Assembly (NCBI RefSeq): GCF_004323185.1
Contig: NZ_NAPS01000001.1
Coordinates: forward strand, 3,175,921-3,239,920
From: Westiellopsis prolifica IICB1
GTDB taxonomy: Bacteria; Cyanobacteriota; Cyanobacteriia; Cyanobacteriales; Nostocaceae
Length of the DNA: 64,000 nucleotides
Direction of reading: 5' to 3'
In this document: one piece after another, positions 14,798-24,478 of the stretch
Layout of the letters: every line of letters starts with the position of its first letter
Numbering within the stretch: the stretch's first letter is position 1
Notes under the pieces: generated by a model
What the model was told of the DNA's origin: nothing
The model's input: the letters and a program-made list of their open reading frames with translations, nothing else
The model's database searches: none
Translations under genes and position numbers: made by a program

Positions 14798-17131
14798 ATG
14801 GAGCAAGGCTTAAGGTTATTACTGCAATTAGTGCTGGAATTTGCACCTGTAATTGCAAGTTTAGTGCAGAAAAATAATGATGCACGCCCTGATGAAACTA
14901 AAAATGATTATCCTGCCAAAATTCAAGAGATTATCCAAACCGTTAACAGTGCTAGTGAAAAGCTGACCTTTTTGGGAGGATATGAACAAGAAAAATCGGA
15001 CGAACAACAGCTAGCTGTTTACTACCATCAGATGCAGTTAGAAATTGCAACCCAAGAACAGGAAACAGCGCTCAAGATTCCAGAGGTGAATAAACTATTT
15101 GATAGCTGGCCTTTACGGTTGTATCCTTCGCAGATTTTAGAGTCTGGTACTAGTTATGAACGTAAACCTTTAAAAATTTTTCTGGCTCCTCCGAAAGTAG
15201 GATTTGATCAGTTTGATCATCGAGAAGAAGAATTCGCTACTGATATTGAGTTAATGGTGGCGGAGGGATTGCGAGATTTCTTGAGTAAATATTATTCTTT
15301 ACAGAATACGGTCAGACCAACAGAGTTTTTAGCAGGAGCATGGGATAGTAAACGTTTTCACAGTGAATCTAGTATTAAGGCTCTGTTTGGAATGTTGAAA
15401 ACAGAGCCGATTTTAATTTTAGAGTCTGAAGCTGATGGAGATTACCTAAATTTCCGAATTGGTTATTGGGGACTGGGACAAGAGCGTTATTACTATAAAA
15501 CTATATCTCGGATATCTTATAGAGGAATTGTTGAACAGTCCGCAAAAAATCGTGCCTATGAGTGGAAAAGTATCCGAGATGAATTAATCGCGCAAGGAGA
15601 AAAAGTAGAGGAGATTAATTATTTAGGTAAAGATAGCGCTAGTAATTTAGCAACCTTAGAAAAAGAAGAAAAATGGCGAGCTAAGGGAGTTGATGTTAGT
15701 AAGTTATCCTTGCGATATCAAATTAATCATCAAGATTTGGAGCAACTGAGCCAAGTTTTAATTACCTGTCATTGTCTAGTTGCTGGTTGGATAGCAGATA
15801 TTTATCACTTGGTTCATCATGATGTACCTCCCCAGCTACCAGATTTACTGCCGAGCTTGCTTAAGAGCCAAATTGACTTCCAATCACTGCAAGCGATCGC
15901 TTCTGGCTACAAACAAGTTTATCAAGCTTTAGAAGAAAAACACCGTTACTGGATTCCGGAGTTAGCGTTGCAATTAGCTCAGAGTTTATCGCATCTGAGC
16001 GATCGCTCTCTAGCAGAAGAACAATTAGAATACTCCATTGGCACATGGTTAGAATTGCACCAAGTACCACAAGTGCAAGTTAATAATCTAGTTGAGGCGA
16101 TCCGCAACGCAGCTACCACAGCAGATACACCATATCTGCGAAAACTTAAAGAATATTTTTCAGCAATTGGCGATCGTCAGGGTATTAACGAAGTTGAAGA
16201 AATTTTATATGCGATCGCCGACTCCCGATACCCACGTCAGCTAAAAAATGCTTATCTTAGCCACACTTTAACCGGACATACAGGCAAAATTTCATCTGTC
16301 GCTATCACTGCGGATGGACAGATTTTAGTCAGTGGGAGTGCAGACAAGACGATTAAAATCTGGAATTTGCATAACAGAAAAGCAATCCGCACCCTGAAAG
16401 AGGAATTGGGAGAAGTTTCTTCGGTTGCTGTGAGTCCCGATGGTAATTTCCTAGCTGTTGGCAGTTGCGAACATCCCAGAAGTAATGTTAAAGTCTGGCA
16501 TCTGTCGAGTGGAAAACTACTGCACAAACTTCTAGGACATCAAAAACCAGTGAACTTTGTGGTGATTAGCCCAGATGGAGAAATTTTAGCTAGCGGTAGT
16601 AATAAAATCAAGATTTGGAACCTCCACAAAGGCGATCGCATTTGTACTTTATGGCATTCTTCTCCTGTTCATGGTGCGGCGATCAGTCCCGATGGTAAAA
16701 TCATCGCCAGTGCTAGTAGCGATAAAAAAATTCGCTTGTGGAACTCCCGCACAGGTGAACCACTACGCACTCTCAACGGACATAAGGGCGACGTGTACTC
16801 AGTTACTATCAGTCCAGATGGACAATTTTTGTTTAGCGGTAGTGCTGACAAAACCATCAAAATTTGGGAACTTGAAACCGGGAAGATACTCCATACCTTC
16901 ACTGATCACACAGATGAAGTTAAATCAGTTGCAATTAGTCCAGATGGACAAACTCTATTTAGCGGTAGTGCTGATAAAACCATCAAAATTTGGTGTTTGC
17001 AAACCGGAGAACTCCTACAAACTCTCCACGGACATGCAGGGACTGTAAATTCTATTGCTGTTAGCCCTGATAATCAATTAATAGTAAGTGGTAGTGCAGA
17101 TAAAACGATTAAAATCTGGCAGATAGGTTAG
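14798..17131 (+). CDS. WD40 seven-bladed propeller protein with large uncharacterised N-terminal region
   Basis: 777 residues. Residues 1-485 form a mostly helical region that I do not recognise; it contains no P-loop or kinase motif. Residues 487-777 contain seven WD40 repeats (motifs ending IWNL, VWHL, IWNL, LWNS, IWEL, IWCL, IWQI), enough for a closed propeller. Several blades are almost identical (GSADKTIKIW four times), which points to recent blade duplication. Such cyanobacterial WD40 proteins usually scaffold signalling or programmed-cell-death/immune complexes. The next gene on the same strand encodes a NACHT protein, and the pair may act together. The start is the ATG at 14798; no strong ribosome binding site is seen. 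Confidence 0.85.
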   Translation: MEQGLRLLLQLVLEFAPVIASLVQKNNDARPDETKNDYPAKIQEIIQTVNSASEKLTFLGGYEQEKSDEQQLAVYYHQMQLEIATQEQETALKIPEVNKLFDSWPLRLYPSQILESGTSYERKPLKIFLAPPKVGFDQFDHREEEFATDIELMVAEGLRDFLSKYYSLQNTVRPTEFLAGAWDSKRFHSESSIKALFGMLKTEPILILESEADGDYLNFRIGYWGLGQERYYYKTISRISYRGIVEQSAKNRAYEWKSIRDELIAQGEKVEEINYLGKDSASNLATLEKEEKWRAKGVDVSKLSLRYQINHQDLEQLSQVLITCHCLVAGWIADIYHLVHHDVPPQLPDLLPSLLKSQIDFQSLQAIASGYKQVYQALEEKHRYWIPELALQLAQSLSHLSDRSLAEEQLEYSIGTWLELHQVPQVQVNNLVEAIRNAATTADTPYLRKLKEYFSAIGDRQGINEVEEILYAIADSRYPRQLKNAYLSHTLTGHTGKISSVAITADGQILVSGSADKTIKIWNLHNRKAIRTLKEELGEVSSVAVSPDGNFLAVGSCEHPRSNVKVWHLSSGKLLHKLLGHQKPVNFVVISPDGEILASGSNKIKIWNLHKGDRICTLWHSSPVHGAAISPDGKIIASASSDKKIRLWNSRTGEPLRTLNGHKGDVYSVTISPDGQFLFSGSADKTIKIWELETGKILHTFTDHTDEVKSVAISPDGQTLFSGSADKTIKIWCLQTGELLQTLHGHAGTVNSIAVSPDNQLIVSGSADKTIKIWQIG

Positions 17132-17134
17132 TCA

Positions 17135-17190
17135 ATGGTCATTGGTCATTGGTCATTGGTCATTGGTCATTGGTCATTGGTGATTGGTCA
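17135..17190 (+). repeat. Heptamer tandem repeat (TCATTGG)
   Basis: About seven tandem copies of the 7-bp unit TCATTGG, immediately after the WD40 gene. Short tandemly repeated repeats of this type are a hallmark of heterocyst-forming cyanobacteria. Related heptamers occur at 26510-26535 and 52684-52770. Confidence 0.85.
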
Positions 17191-17394
17191 AATCTCAATG
17201 TTCTAGTTTCAAACCTCAAATTTCAAGTTTCAACCTCAAAGATAATTGTAGGTTGGGTTGAGCGATCGCTCAACCCAACAAAGCCTGGAGAATTTTGGGT
17301 TACTCTGCGTGACAATACACATGCACAACTGGATTTGGAGTGATTTTATAATTTGTGTATACACCGTAGAAACTCTCACACACAAAATTGAGTA

Positions 17395-20300
17395 ATGGTA
17401 AAAATTAAGCAGGTATGGCAGAGTATTTTTTCTAAACCACAGCAGTTAGAACAAACAGGAGATATTGTACAGTCGGGTGCAGAGGTTTCTCAAGCGGTCT
17501 TAGAATTTGCGATCGCACTGGGTGTACTAGCAAGTGTCCCAACAGCACCAGTAGTAGCTGCTGCGTTACCATTTGTTGGGATTGCTCGAAAAGGACTAAA
17601 ACTACTGCATGAACAAACAAATGAAGAGGTAGAGTTAGAAAAATGGGTGGCGCTTGCTTACCCATTAGCTTATCTCAATAGTTTGAATGCTTTGGTACAA
17701 AGAAATGTTTGGTTACAAGCAAAGCTTAGTGCAGAGATCACAGAGCAGGAAGTTAAATCTCAGTTTAATCAATTAGGAGAACTGGAATTAACTAATAGTC
17801 ACGCTGAAGAAGCTGTCAGAAATTTTCCCAACTCAATACTAGGACAAGCATTAAATCAACAGTTATCTACTTACTTACAAACACAAAAAATTGGTCAGGA
17901 TATAGCTTCTCTTGTCACGGGATGGGTTGCTTGGGATACTTATGAGCATATAAAACAACTTTTTGACTACGAATCAGAAAATGTCGCTCAAGTTTTGAAT
18001 TTGCTCATAACAGCAGCACAAGAGATTAGAGCAAATGCAAAATACGCCAGTATAGAGTCTTATCTAAGAGAATATATCTCGCCTTCACCAATTAATCCAA
18101 TACTAATTGAACGATGGAAGGTAATCGGTGAAGATTTTACAATTCCTGAAATTTATGTGTCACTGTCAGTTCAGTTGTTAGATAGCAATGGTAAAACCAA
18201 AGGAAAAGAACCTACTGTTAATTTAGAGGATTGGGTAAGAGAGCAACTGTATAAACCCGAAAAAAAACCTCAAGTCATGTTTATTCAAGCAGGACCAGGG
18301 CGAGGTAAAAGTGTCTTCTGTAAAATGTTTGCAAATTGGGTAAGAGAAAATCTTCACCCAATTTGGACACCAATATTAATTCGACTCAGAGATATAGATG
18401 CTTTTAAAACAAATATTGAAAATACTCTGCGTGCGGCTATCAGAGAAAACTTTACTAATCGTGATGATTGGTTGACTGACAGAAATACTCGATATTTATT
18501 TATATTAGACGGTTTTGATGAATTACGTTTTGAAGGAAGAACAGCCAAAGGAATTGAAGATTTTCTTCAGCAGGTAGGAAATTATCAAGCACAAACAGGA
18601 TGCAAGCATCAGTTTATAGTCACTGGTAGAGAATCGGCTTTACATGGAATTGAAAATCGCATACCAACTAACTTAAATAGGTTAGAAATTGCCTTAATGG
18701 ATGACGAACTCCAAAACCAATGGTTAAAAAAGTGGAGTAAATTATTTGGACAAGATAAAGCAGAAGCATTTCAGAAGTTTATAAAAGCAGATAATTGTCC
18801 TGAGCGTGTTAAAGAATTAGCGCGAGAACCACTGTTGCTATATCTTTTAGCAGCTATGCACCGAGATAATGAATTAACTATTGAAATGTTTGATGGTGCT
18901 AATGCTGCTCAGGCGAAAATCATCATTTATCAAACAACACTAGATTGGGTTTTAACAAAACAACGTCCTGAAACGCTTAATCAGCAACTTACAGAATTTG
19001 ATACAGAAGACTTGCGACTTATTTTAACTGAAGCCGGATTATGTGTTACCCAATCTGGGAGAGAATGGACTGCAATTAAAACTATCGAGGAACGTCTCAA
19101 AAATGAAAAATCAGCAAAAGAGATGTTGGAGAAAGCTCAACAACATCTTGGTGAAAATCCCTTAAGGAATGCGCTAGCAGCATTTTATCTTCGACCAGCA
19201 AAAGCATCTGAATCAATAGAGGGTGCTGTAGAGTTTATTCATAAGAGTTTTGGCGAATTTTTGTGCGCTCAAAAAATAGTAGAAACTTTGAAAAAATGGG
19301 TAAGATTAGACCCTGAAAGTAGACGAGATACATTTTTCATTGATGATCACAAGCTATCAGAAGAAATCTATGATTTACTCGGCTATGGTGGATTGACATT
19401 AGAGATCGTAAAATATGTGATGGCTCTACTTGCTTCAGAAAAGCAATTTAAATATCTAAAATTATTTGAGCGTTTGGAAGATTTTTATCTGGATTGGTGT
19501 CGAGGAAAATTTATTAGTGGATACCCGAAAAATCTACCTCTAAATCAAATGCAAAAATTCCAAGAAGCAAAAATATCGCTGGATTTGAGAGAAGTAGATA
19601 TTTATGCTGGGTTAAATATTATGATTTTACTTTTAGAATTACATTGCTATGCCCAAGCTAAAAATGAGTTAAAGGATAAAATAGTCTTTTATCCTTGTGG
19701 TAAAAAGAATAGTGATAATTTTGATGATCTGCGATTGCTTCGGATTATTGGATACAGCGACAGTGTTACGATAGGTGCTTTTTCATCAACTATTAGTTAT
19801 TTTCTCTCAGGCGCTAACCTCTCAGGCACTAACCTCTCAGGCGCTAACCTCTCAGGCATTAGCCTCTCAGGCACTAACCTCTCAGGCGCTTACCTCTCAG
19901 GCGCTAACCTCTCAGGCACTAACCTCTCAGGCGCTAACCTCTCAGATGCTAATCTCTCAAGTACTAATCTCGAAGGTGCTTACCTCTATAGCGCTTACCT
20001 CTATGGTACTTACCTCTCACGCGCTAATCTTGATGGCGCTAACCTCTCACGCGCTAACCTCTCACGCGCTAATCTCGAAGGTGCTAACCTCGATGGCGCT
20101 AATCTCTCACAGGCTAATCTTCATGGCACTTACCTCTCACGTGCTAATCTCAATGGCGCTTACCTCTCACAGGCTAATCTCGAAGATGCTAATCTCAATG
20201 GTGCTTATCTCTCACGCGCTAATCTCAATGGCGCTTACCTCTCAGGCACTAACCTCATAAATATTATTTGGGATGAGCATACAAACTGGAAGAATGTGCG

Positions 20301-20400
20301 AGGATTGGATAAAGCACGAAACGTACCTGAAGGTTTGCTTAATCAAGCAAACTCATCTGCTCAACCTCCTCTCCCTCCAAATACTACGCCTTCCGCTTGA
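17395..20400 (+). CDS. NACHT-type STAND NTPase with C-terminal pentapeptide repeats
   Basis: 1001 residues. The N-terminal 80 residues include a hydrophobic Ala/Val-rich segment (VASVPTAPVVAAALP-like). The NACHT NTPase follows with Walker A GPGRGKS (300-306) and Walker B LFILDGFDEL (Asp372), then winged-helix and helical parts (LAREPLLLYLLAAM; FIHKSFGEFLCAQKI, typical for NACHT/STAND proteins). Residues about 803-955 hold 30 pentapeptide repeats of the LSGAN type, a right-handed beta-helix that could be the sensor. STAND proteins with this plan act in bacterial stress, cell death or phage defence; here that is inference. The start ATG lies inside TAATGGTAAAA and lacks a strong ribosome binding site. 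Confidence 0.9.
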   Translation: MVKIKQVWQSIFSKPQQLEQTGDIVQSGAEVSQAVLEFAIALGVLASVPTAPVVAAALPFVGIARKGLKLLHEQTNEEVELEKWVALAYPLAYLNSLNALVQRNVWLQAKLSAEITEQEVKSQFNQLGELELTNSHAEEAVRNFPNSILGQALNQQLSTYLQTQKIGQDIASLVTGWVAWDTYEHIKQLFDYESENVAQVLNLLITAAQEIRANAKYASIESYLREYISPSPINPILIERWKVIGEDFTIPEIYVSLSVQLLDSNGKTKGKEPTVNLEDWVREQLYKPEKKPQVMFIQAGPGRGKSVFCKMFANWVRENLHPIWTPILIRLRDIDAFKTNIENTLRAAIRENFTNRDDWLTDRNTRYLFILDGFDELRFEGRTAKGIEDFLQQVGNYQAQTGCKHQFIVTGRESALHGIENRIPTNLNRLEIALMDDELQNQWLKKWSKLFGQDKAEAFQKFIKADNCPERVKELAREPLLLYLLAAMHRDNELTIEMFDGANAAQAKIIIYQTTLDWVLTKQRPETLNQQLTEFDTEDLRLILTEAGLCVTQSGREWTAIKTIEERLKNEKSAKEMLEKAQQHLGENPLRNALAAFYLRPAKASESIEGAVEFIHKSFGEFLCAQKIVETLKKWVRLDPESRRDTFFIDDHKLSEEIYDLLGYGGLTLEIVKYVMALLASEKQFKYLKLFERLEDFYLDWCRGKFISGYPKNLPLNQMQKFQEAKISLDLREVDIYAGLNIMILLLELHCYAQAKNELKDKIVFYPCGKKNSDNFDDLRLLRIIGYSDSVTIGAFSSTISYFLSGANLSGTNLSGANLSGISLSGTNLSGAYLSGANLSGTNLSGANLSDANLSSTNLEGAYLYSAYLYGTYLSRANLDGANLSRANLSRANLEGANLDGANLSQANLHGTYLSRANLNGAYLSQANLEDANLNGAYLSRANLNGAYLSGTNLINIIWDEHTNWKNVRGLDKARNVPEGLLNQANSSAQPPLPPNTTPSA
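19807..20256 (+). repeat. Near-identical 15-bp tandem repeats coding for pentapeptides
   Basis: Thirty 15-bp units such as CTCTCAGGCGCTAAC encode the pentapeptides. Identity persists at synonymous positions, especially in the first ten units, so the array has expanded or been homogenised recently. Because 15 is a multiple of three, another forward frame (SQALT repeats) is also open here; it is a by-product. Confidence 0.9.
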
Positions 20401-20559
20401 AGAAACAGATAACATCAGCGAGTTTCGCAGTTGCTCAAACCAATAACTTGAAATTGAGTCTGGAGTAAGTTGGGGAGCTAAACTCTGCGATTCTCACAAA
20501 TCATATAGGATTGCCATATCACAAATAGCAACTGATAACTGAAAAGAGGAGTGAGTAAC

Positions 20560-21633
20560 ATGAGTCGTCGGTTACTAATAACTGGTGGTGCGGGATTTAT
20601 TGGCTCGAATTTTGTGCATCATTGGTGTGAAAATTATCCTGATGATCGGGTGGTAGTTTTAGATGCTTTGACTTATGCAGGAAATATTGCCAACTTAGCA
20701 GGGTTGGAGAAGCAAGAGAATTTTCGTTTTGTCCAAGGAAATATATGCGATCGCTCGTTGCTCGATCAACTACTAGAAACAGAACATATTGATACTATTG
20801 CTCATTTTGCTGCCGAGTCTCATGTCGATCGCTCAATTTTAGGCCCCGGTGCTTTTGTCGAAACTAATGTAGTAGGTACATACACCCTGTTAGAAGCTTT
20901 TCGTCAACACTGGCAAGCAAATTCTTTACCTACAAACTATCGCTTTCTGCATGTTTCTACTGATGAAGTTTACGGTAGTCTAAATCCCAATGATCCGCCT
21001 TTTAGTGAAACTACTCCCTATAGTCCCAATAGTCCCTACTCTGCATCAAAAGCCGGTAGCGATCACTTAGTTCGTGCTTATCACCATACCTATGGGCTAC
21101 CAACAATTATCACGAATTGCTCTAATAATTATGGCCCCTATCAGTTTCCCGAAAAACTAATTCCCCTGATGTGTATTAATACTTTAATTGGTAAGGAATT
21201 ACCCGTTTACGGTGACGGGAAAAATGTCCGAGATTGGCTTTACGTGGGCGATCATTGTAGTGCTTTAGATGTGGTAATTCATCGTGGTATACCAGGGGAA
21301 ACTTACAATATCGGCGGTAATAATGAAGTAGAAAATATCAATTTGGTGCAGATGTTATGTCAGCTGATGGATGAATTAGCCCCTGATTTACCCGTGCGTC
21401 CAGCTGCGAACTTAATTACTTTTGTCAAAGATAGACTCGGACACGATCGCAGATATGCTATTAATGCTACTAAAATTCAAACTCAGTTAGGTTGGACACC
21501 TTCAGTGACTGTTGCAGAAGGTTTGCGTCTGACAGTTGCATGGTATCTCAACCATAAAAACTGGTGGAAACCTCTGTTATCACAAGAGTATCAGGCATAT
21601 TACCAAAAAAATTATGTTTTTCGAGCAAATTAA
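20560..21633 (+). CDS. rfbB: dTDP-glucose 4,6-dehydratase
   Basis: About 357 residues. Converts dTDP-glucose to dTDP-4-keto-6-deoxyglucose in the cytoplasm, the second step of dTDP-rhamnose synthesis. NAD-binding TGGAGFIGSNF at the N-terminus, HFAAESHVDRSI, the STDEVYG segment and catalytic YSASK are all typical. The ATG at 20560 is preferred over the GTG nine bases upstream because AGAGGAG ends directly before that GTG. rfbA, rfbC and rfbD are not nearby, so the pathway is dispersed. Confidence 0.93.
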   Translation: MSRRLLITGGAGFIGSNFVHHWCENYPDDRVVVLDALTYAGNIANLAGLEKQENFRFVQGNICDRSLLDQLLETEHIDTIAHFAAESHVDRSILGPGAFVETNVVGTYTLLEAFRQHWQANSLPTNYRFLHVSTDEVYGSLNPNDPPFSETTPYSPNSPYSASKAGSDHLVRAYHHTYGLPTIITNCSNNYGPYQFPEKLIPLMCINTLIGKELPVYGDGKNVRDWLYVGDHCSALDVVIHRGIPGETYNIGGNNEVENINLVQMLCQLMDELAPDLPVRPAANLITFVKDRLGHDRRYAINATKIQTQLGWTPSVTVAEGLRLTVAWYLNHKNWWKPLLSQEYQAYYQKNYVFRAN

Positions 21634-21723
21634 ATAGGTGTTTATCAAAGACGTTTGATGTTAATAAAATGAGTAACGAAAGTTATACCAATTTGAAAAA
21701 AGAATGGGACAAATAGACCATCT

Positions 21724-21753
21724 GTAGAGACGCGATAAATCGCGTCTTTACTA
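21724..21753. repeat. Palindromic repeat GTAGAGACGCGAT
   Basis: The near-perfect palindrome GTAGAGACGCGAT/ATCGCGTCTTTACTAC is a dispersed cyanobacterial repeat. It lies downstream of rfbB, next to a second hairpin repeat. Confidence 0.65.
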
Positions 21754-21763
21754 CGGAATCCCA

Positions 21764-21826
21764 GATCCCCGACTTCGCAAGAGAAGTCGGGGATCTCGCC
21801 TCTCACGAATGATTTAGGATTGCTAT
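21764..21826. repeat. REP-like hairpin plus AATGATTTAGGATTGC tail
   Basis: Arms AGATCCCCGACTT and AAGTCGGGGATCT around the loop CGCAAGAG, followed by CACGAATGATTTAGGATTGC. The hairpin arms are the same as at 758-790 and the tail is the same as at 14589-14608, so the three loci belong to one repeat family. Confidence 0.7.
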
Positions 21827-21875
21827 AGTTATAGCTAAATTAGAAGAGCTAGGCTGATGAGAAAGCAGGTTACAA

Positions 21876-23075
21876 ATGCTGCAAGTAGAACAAATATTAC
21901 AGAATCGTTACCAACTCCAACGTCAACTAGGTAATAACGGAGTTCGCCAAACTTGGTTAGCAACTGATTTACAATTTTCTGCTCAGGAAAACTCGCAAGT
22001 GATCGTCAAACTCCTGGCCTTCGGTGGTAATGTGCAGTGGGATGATCTCAAACTGTTTGAGCGAGAAGCCCAAATTCTTCAACATCTTCATCACCCTCGG
22101 ATTCCCCAATATATTGATCATTTTTGTATTGATGACCGCACACTCTGGTTTGGCTTGGTACAAAAATATATTCCCGGCGAGTCTGTTAAAGAAAAACTTG
22201 CTCAGAGACAAAGATTTACAGAAAAGCAAGTCCGCAAGATTGCTGTTGAGGTTTTAAAGATTCTCATCATGTTGCATGAGTTAAATCCAGCAGTGCTACA
22301 TCGTGATATCAAACCGAGTAATTTAATTTGGGGAGAAGATAATCATATTTATTTAGTTGATTTTGGTGCAGTTCAAGATAAAGCAGCCAAAGAAGGAGTT
22401 ACCTTCACCATAGTCGGAACTTATGGTTACGCACCGATGGAACAGTATGGAGGAAGGGCGATCCCCCCGTCTGATCTTTATGCATTAGGAGCAACTTTAA
22501 TTCATTTATTGACGGGTACTCCTCCAGCTGAGTTACCTCAATCGGATCTGCGAATTCAATTTGCTGATCAAGTGACTGCTAGCCCCAGTTTTGTCTGTTG
22601 GTTGCAAAAGATGATAGAACCAGTACCAGAACAAAGGTTTACTACTGCCAGACAAGCGCTAGATTATTTAAAATCTGGTCAAATTTTGCATCAGTCGGTG
22701 AAAAATAACGGAGTGGGACTAGCGCGTACAGAACCAATCAACAATTCGGGCTGCGGTATTAATAATACAAAAGAGCCAGTTCCTGATGAAATTATTGGTT
22801 GGAATTGGGGTGCATTTTTAATGCCTTGGTTGTGGTTATGGAGTAATAAAGTTTGGGTAGGATTGTTATGTTTGTTCCCATCAATTGGTTGGATAATGAC
22901 AATTATCCTTGGTGCGAAAGCTAATGAATGGGCTTGGAAAAGCAGACGTTGGCGCAGTATCCAACACTTCAAAGAACATCAAAGAGGTTGGGCGATCGCT
23001 GGTCTACTGATTGGCGCACCTGTTAGTATTATTTTGTGGGTAGCTGCGATCGCATTTCTCACATCTTTTTTGTGA
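21876..23075 (+). CDS. Serine/threonine protein kinase with C-terminal membrane domain
   Basis: 399 residues. Eukaryotic-type kinase domain (about 10-270): glycine-loop region QLGNNGVRQTWLA with fewer glycines than usual, catalytic Lys in VIVKLLAF (residue 45), HRDIKPSNLIW with catalytic Asp, VDFGAVQ and GTYGYAPMEQYGG. After a short linker, residues 300-399 hold two or three hydrophobic segments (WGAFLMPWLWLWSNKVWVG and AIAGLLIGAPVSIILWVAAI), a C-terminal membrane region found in many cyanobacterial kinases. It is probably membrane bound and active. The gene is monocistronic behind a repeat-rich spacer. Confidence 0.9.
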   Translation: MLQVEQILQNRYQLQRQLGNNGVRQTWLATDLQFSAQENSQVIVKLLAFGGNVQWDDLKLFEREAQILQHLHHPRIPQYIDHFCIDDRTLWFGLVQKYIPGESVKEKLAQRQRFTEKQVRKIAVEVLKILIMLHELNPAVLHRDIKPSNLIWGEDNHIYLVDFGAVQDKAAKEGVTFTIVGTYGYAPMEQYGGRAIPPSDLYALGATLIHLLTGTPPAELPQSDLRIQFADQVTASPSFVCWLQKMIEPVPEQRFTTARQALDYLKSGQILHQSVKNNGVGLARTEPINNSGCGINNTKEPVPDEIIGWNWGAFLMPWLWLWSNKVWVGLLCLFPSIGWIMTIILGAKANEWAWKSRRWRSIQHFKEHQRGWAIAGLLIGAPVSIILWVAAIAFLTSFL

Positions 23076-23145
23076 TAGCTGTCTTGAAAAGAGAAATTGG
23101 GGATCCGGGATTTTAGTTTGAAAATGGTTTAGGGGTGTAGTGGAG

Positions 23146-23943
23146 TCATATTTTCATTCCTTGGTTGTGTGATTGAACTTTGGGTGTTGAGATTTGTAAA
23201 ATTATCTCCAGCAAGCAAGGAGCAAAACGCTGACACCAAACTGCTAAATAGCTTTGCCATCCAACCAAAATTTCCGATGAGTCTTTTTGTAATCCGCATA
23301 CAAATGCTTGAGCTACTCGTTCAGGAGTTATCGGCATTATCCACCGAAATAACTCTAAATCGCGCACCATGTCGGTATCTGTCAGAGTTGGTAATAATGC
23401 TATGACTCGAATCTTGTATTGAGCAAGTTCGCGGCGTAAAGCTTGGGTAAAACCTAAAAGTGCAAACTTAGTAGCTGAGTAAGTCGCCATCGTCGGTGCA
23501 GCAACTTTTCCCATTAAGCTGGAGACATTAACTATTGTTCCTTCTTCTCGATTTGCCATACGTCTGGCCATCATATGAGTCAGCGTATAAGTCCCCAATA
23601 AATTCAGAGAAAGTTCCTCTTGAACTTGGGGTAATTTCGATTGCAAAAATGAGTTTTGGTAGGCTACACCTGCACAATTGACTAGCAAGTGAATCGGGCC
23701 ATAACTACGCCAAAGTTGGGCAACAGCAACATTTACAAAAGTTGGTTTCGTCAAATCTAACGCCATGATTATAGCTTCTGAACCCATTGCTTCAATTTCT
23801 TGAGCAACCTCTGCTAACTTTTGGCGATCGCGTGCCACTAAAATCAGCCGTTTCATACCTTTTTGCGCTAATTCCAGAGCAATAGCACGTCCAATACCAC
23901 GGGAAGCTCCAGTAATAAGAGCAACCTTGCCTTGAATATTCAT
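23146..23943 (-). CDS. Short-chain dehydrogenase/reductase
   Basis: 265 residues from the ATG placed 8 nt after GGAGGAT; this site decides against a longer frame that starts 57 nt further upstream. Classical SDR features: cofactor motif TGASRGIGRA, NCAG, catalytic Ser in NVSSLMG and YSATK. The Arg after TGASR and the basic VARDR segment suggest NADP preference. The last 50 residues are hydrophobic and resemble the membrane-associating tail of SDRs of the 3-ketoacyl reductase/DltE type. The substrate is unknown. Confidence 0.88.
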   Translation of the reverse strand: MNIQGKVALITGASRGIGRAIALELAQKGMKRLILVARDRQKLAEVAQEIEAMGSEAIIMALDLTKPTFVNVAVAQLWRSYGPIHLLVNCAGVAYQNSFLQSKLPQVQEELSLNLLGTYTLTHMMARRMANREEGTIVNVSSLMGKVAAPTMATYSATKFALLGFTQALRRELAQYKIRVIALLPTLTDTDMVRDLELFRWIMPITPERVAQAFVCGLQKDSSEILVGWQSYLAVWCQRFAPCLLEIILQISTPKVQSHNQGMKI

Positions 23944-24357
23944 GGATTTTATCCTCCAAATTCTGGTCTTACTCCACCTGAACCATAGGATCACCTTCAC
24001 AACTTCTCTGCATCACGGTACAGGGTAAGACAAAGTTAATTCTTGAATTGCACTAACAATCCAAAGCCGAAAATCAACTCTTGATGCGATCGGCAGAATG
24101 GATATGGCTCATAGTTTACTCCTGTGATTGTTACTAGGATTACCAATTTTATTGCCAATACACACTTTAACAATTACCTCAATTACTAGCAATATTTTTT
24201 TATAAGAATTGCTAAACAATTCTTAATCATTAAATAATTTTCGGGAGTATCCCAAATGTTAAAAAACCCGCCTGCGATTGAAATCGCAGTCTCATAGTTC
24301 AAGACTAGTTCTGAACACAAATGTGTAGAAATTAAGTTACAGTTTCTACCCCTTTTT

Positions 24358-24428
24358 TCTCTGCGTCCTCTGCGTCTCTGTGGTTTAAAAGTCTTTTATT
24401 TAACCACAGAGGCACAGAGAACACAGAG
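24358..24428. repeat. Inverted dispersed repeat (CTCTGTGGTT family)
   Basis: Arms of about 27 bp, CTGCGTCTCTGTGGTTTA and TAACCACAGAGGCACAGAG, face each other around 13 bp. The word is a very common cyanobacterial intergenic repeat. A further small hairpin (CTGCGATTGAAATCGCAG, about 24272-24290) lies in the same 535-bp spacer, which otherwise is AT-rich and empty. Confidence 0.65.
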
Positions 24429-24478
24429 TCAAGAGGTTAGAGAGGAGTCCTTGAAAGGGCTAGATTGTTATACCAAAT

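Noticed and set aside
17135-17190. CRISPR array
   Set aside because: The units are 7 bp and contiguous without unique spacers, so they are short tandem repeats.
19775-20260. 161-codon second forward frame of SQALT repeats
   Set aside because: It results from the 15-bp periodicity of the pentapeptide array and has no start signal.
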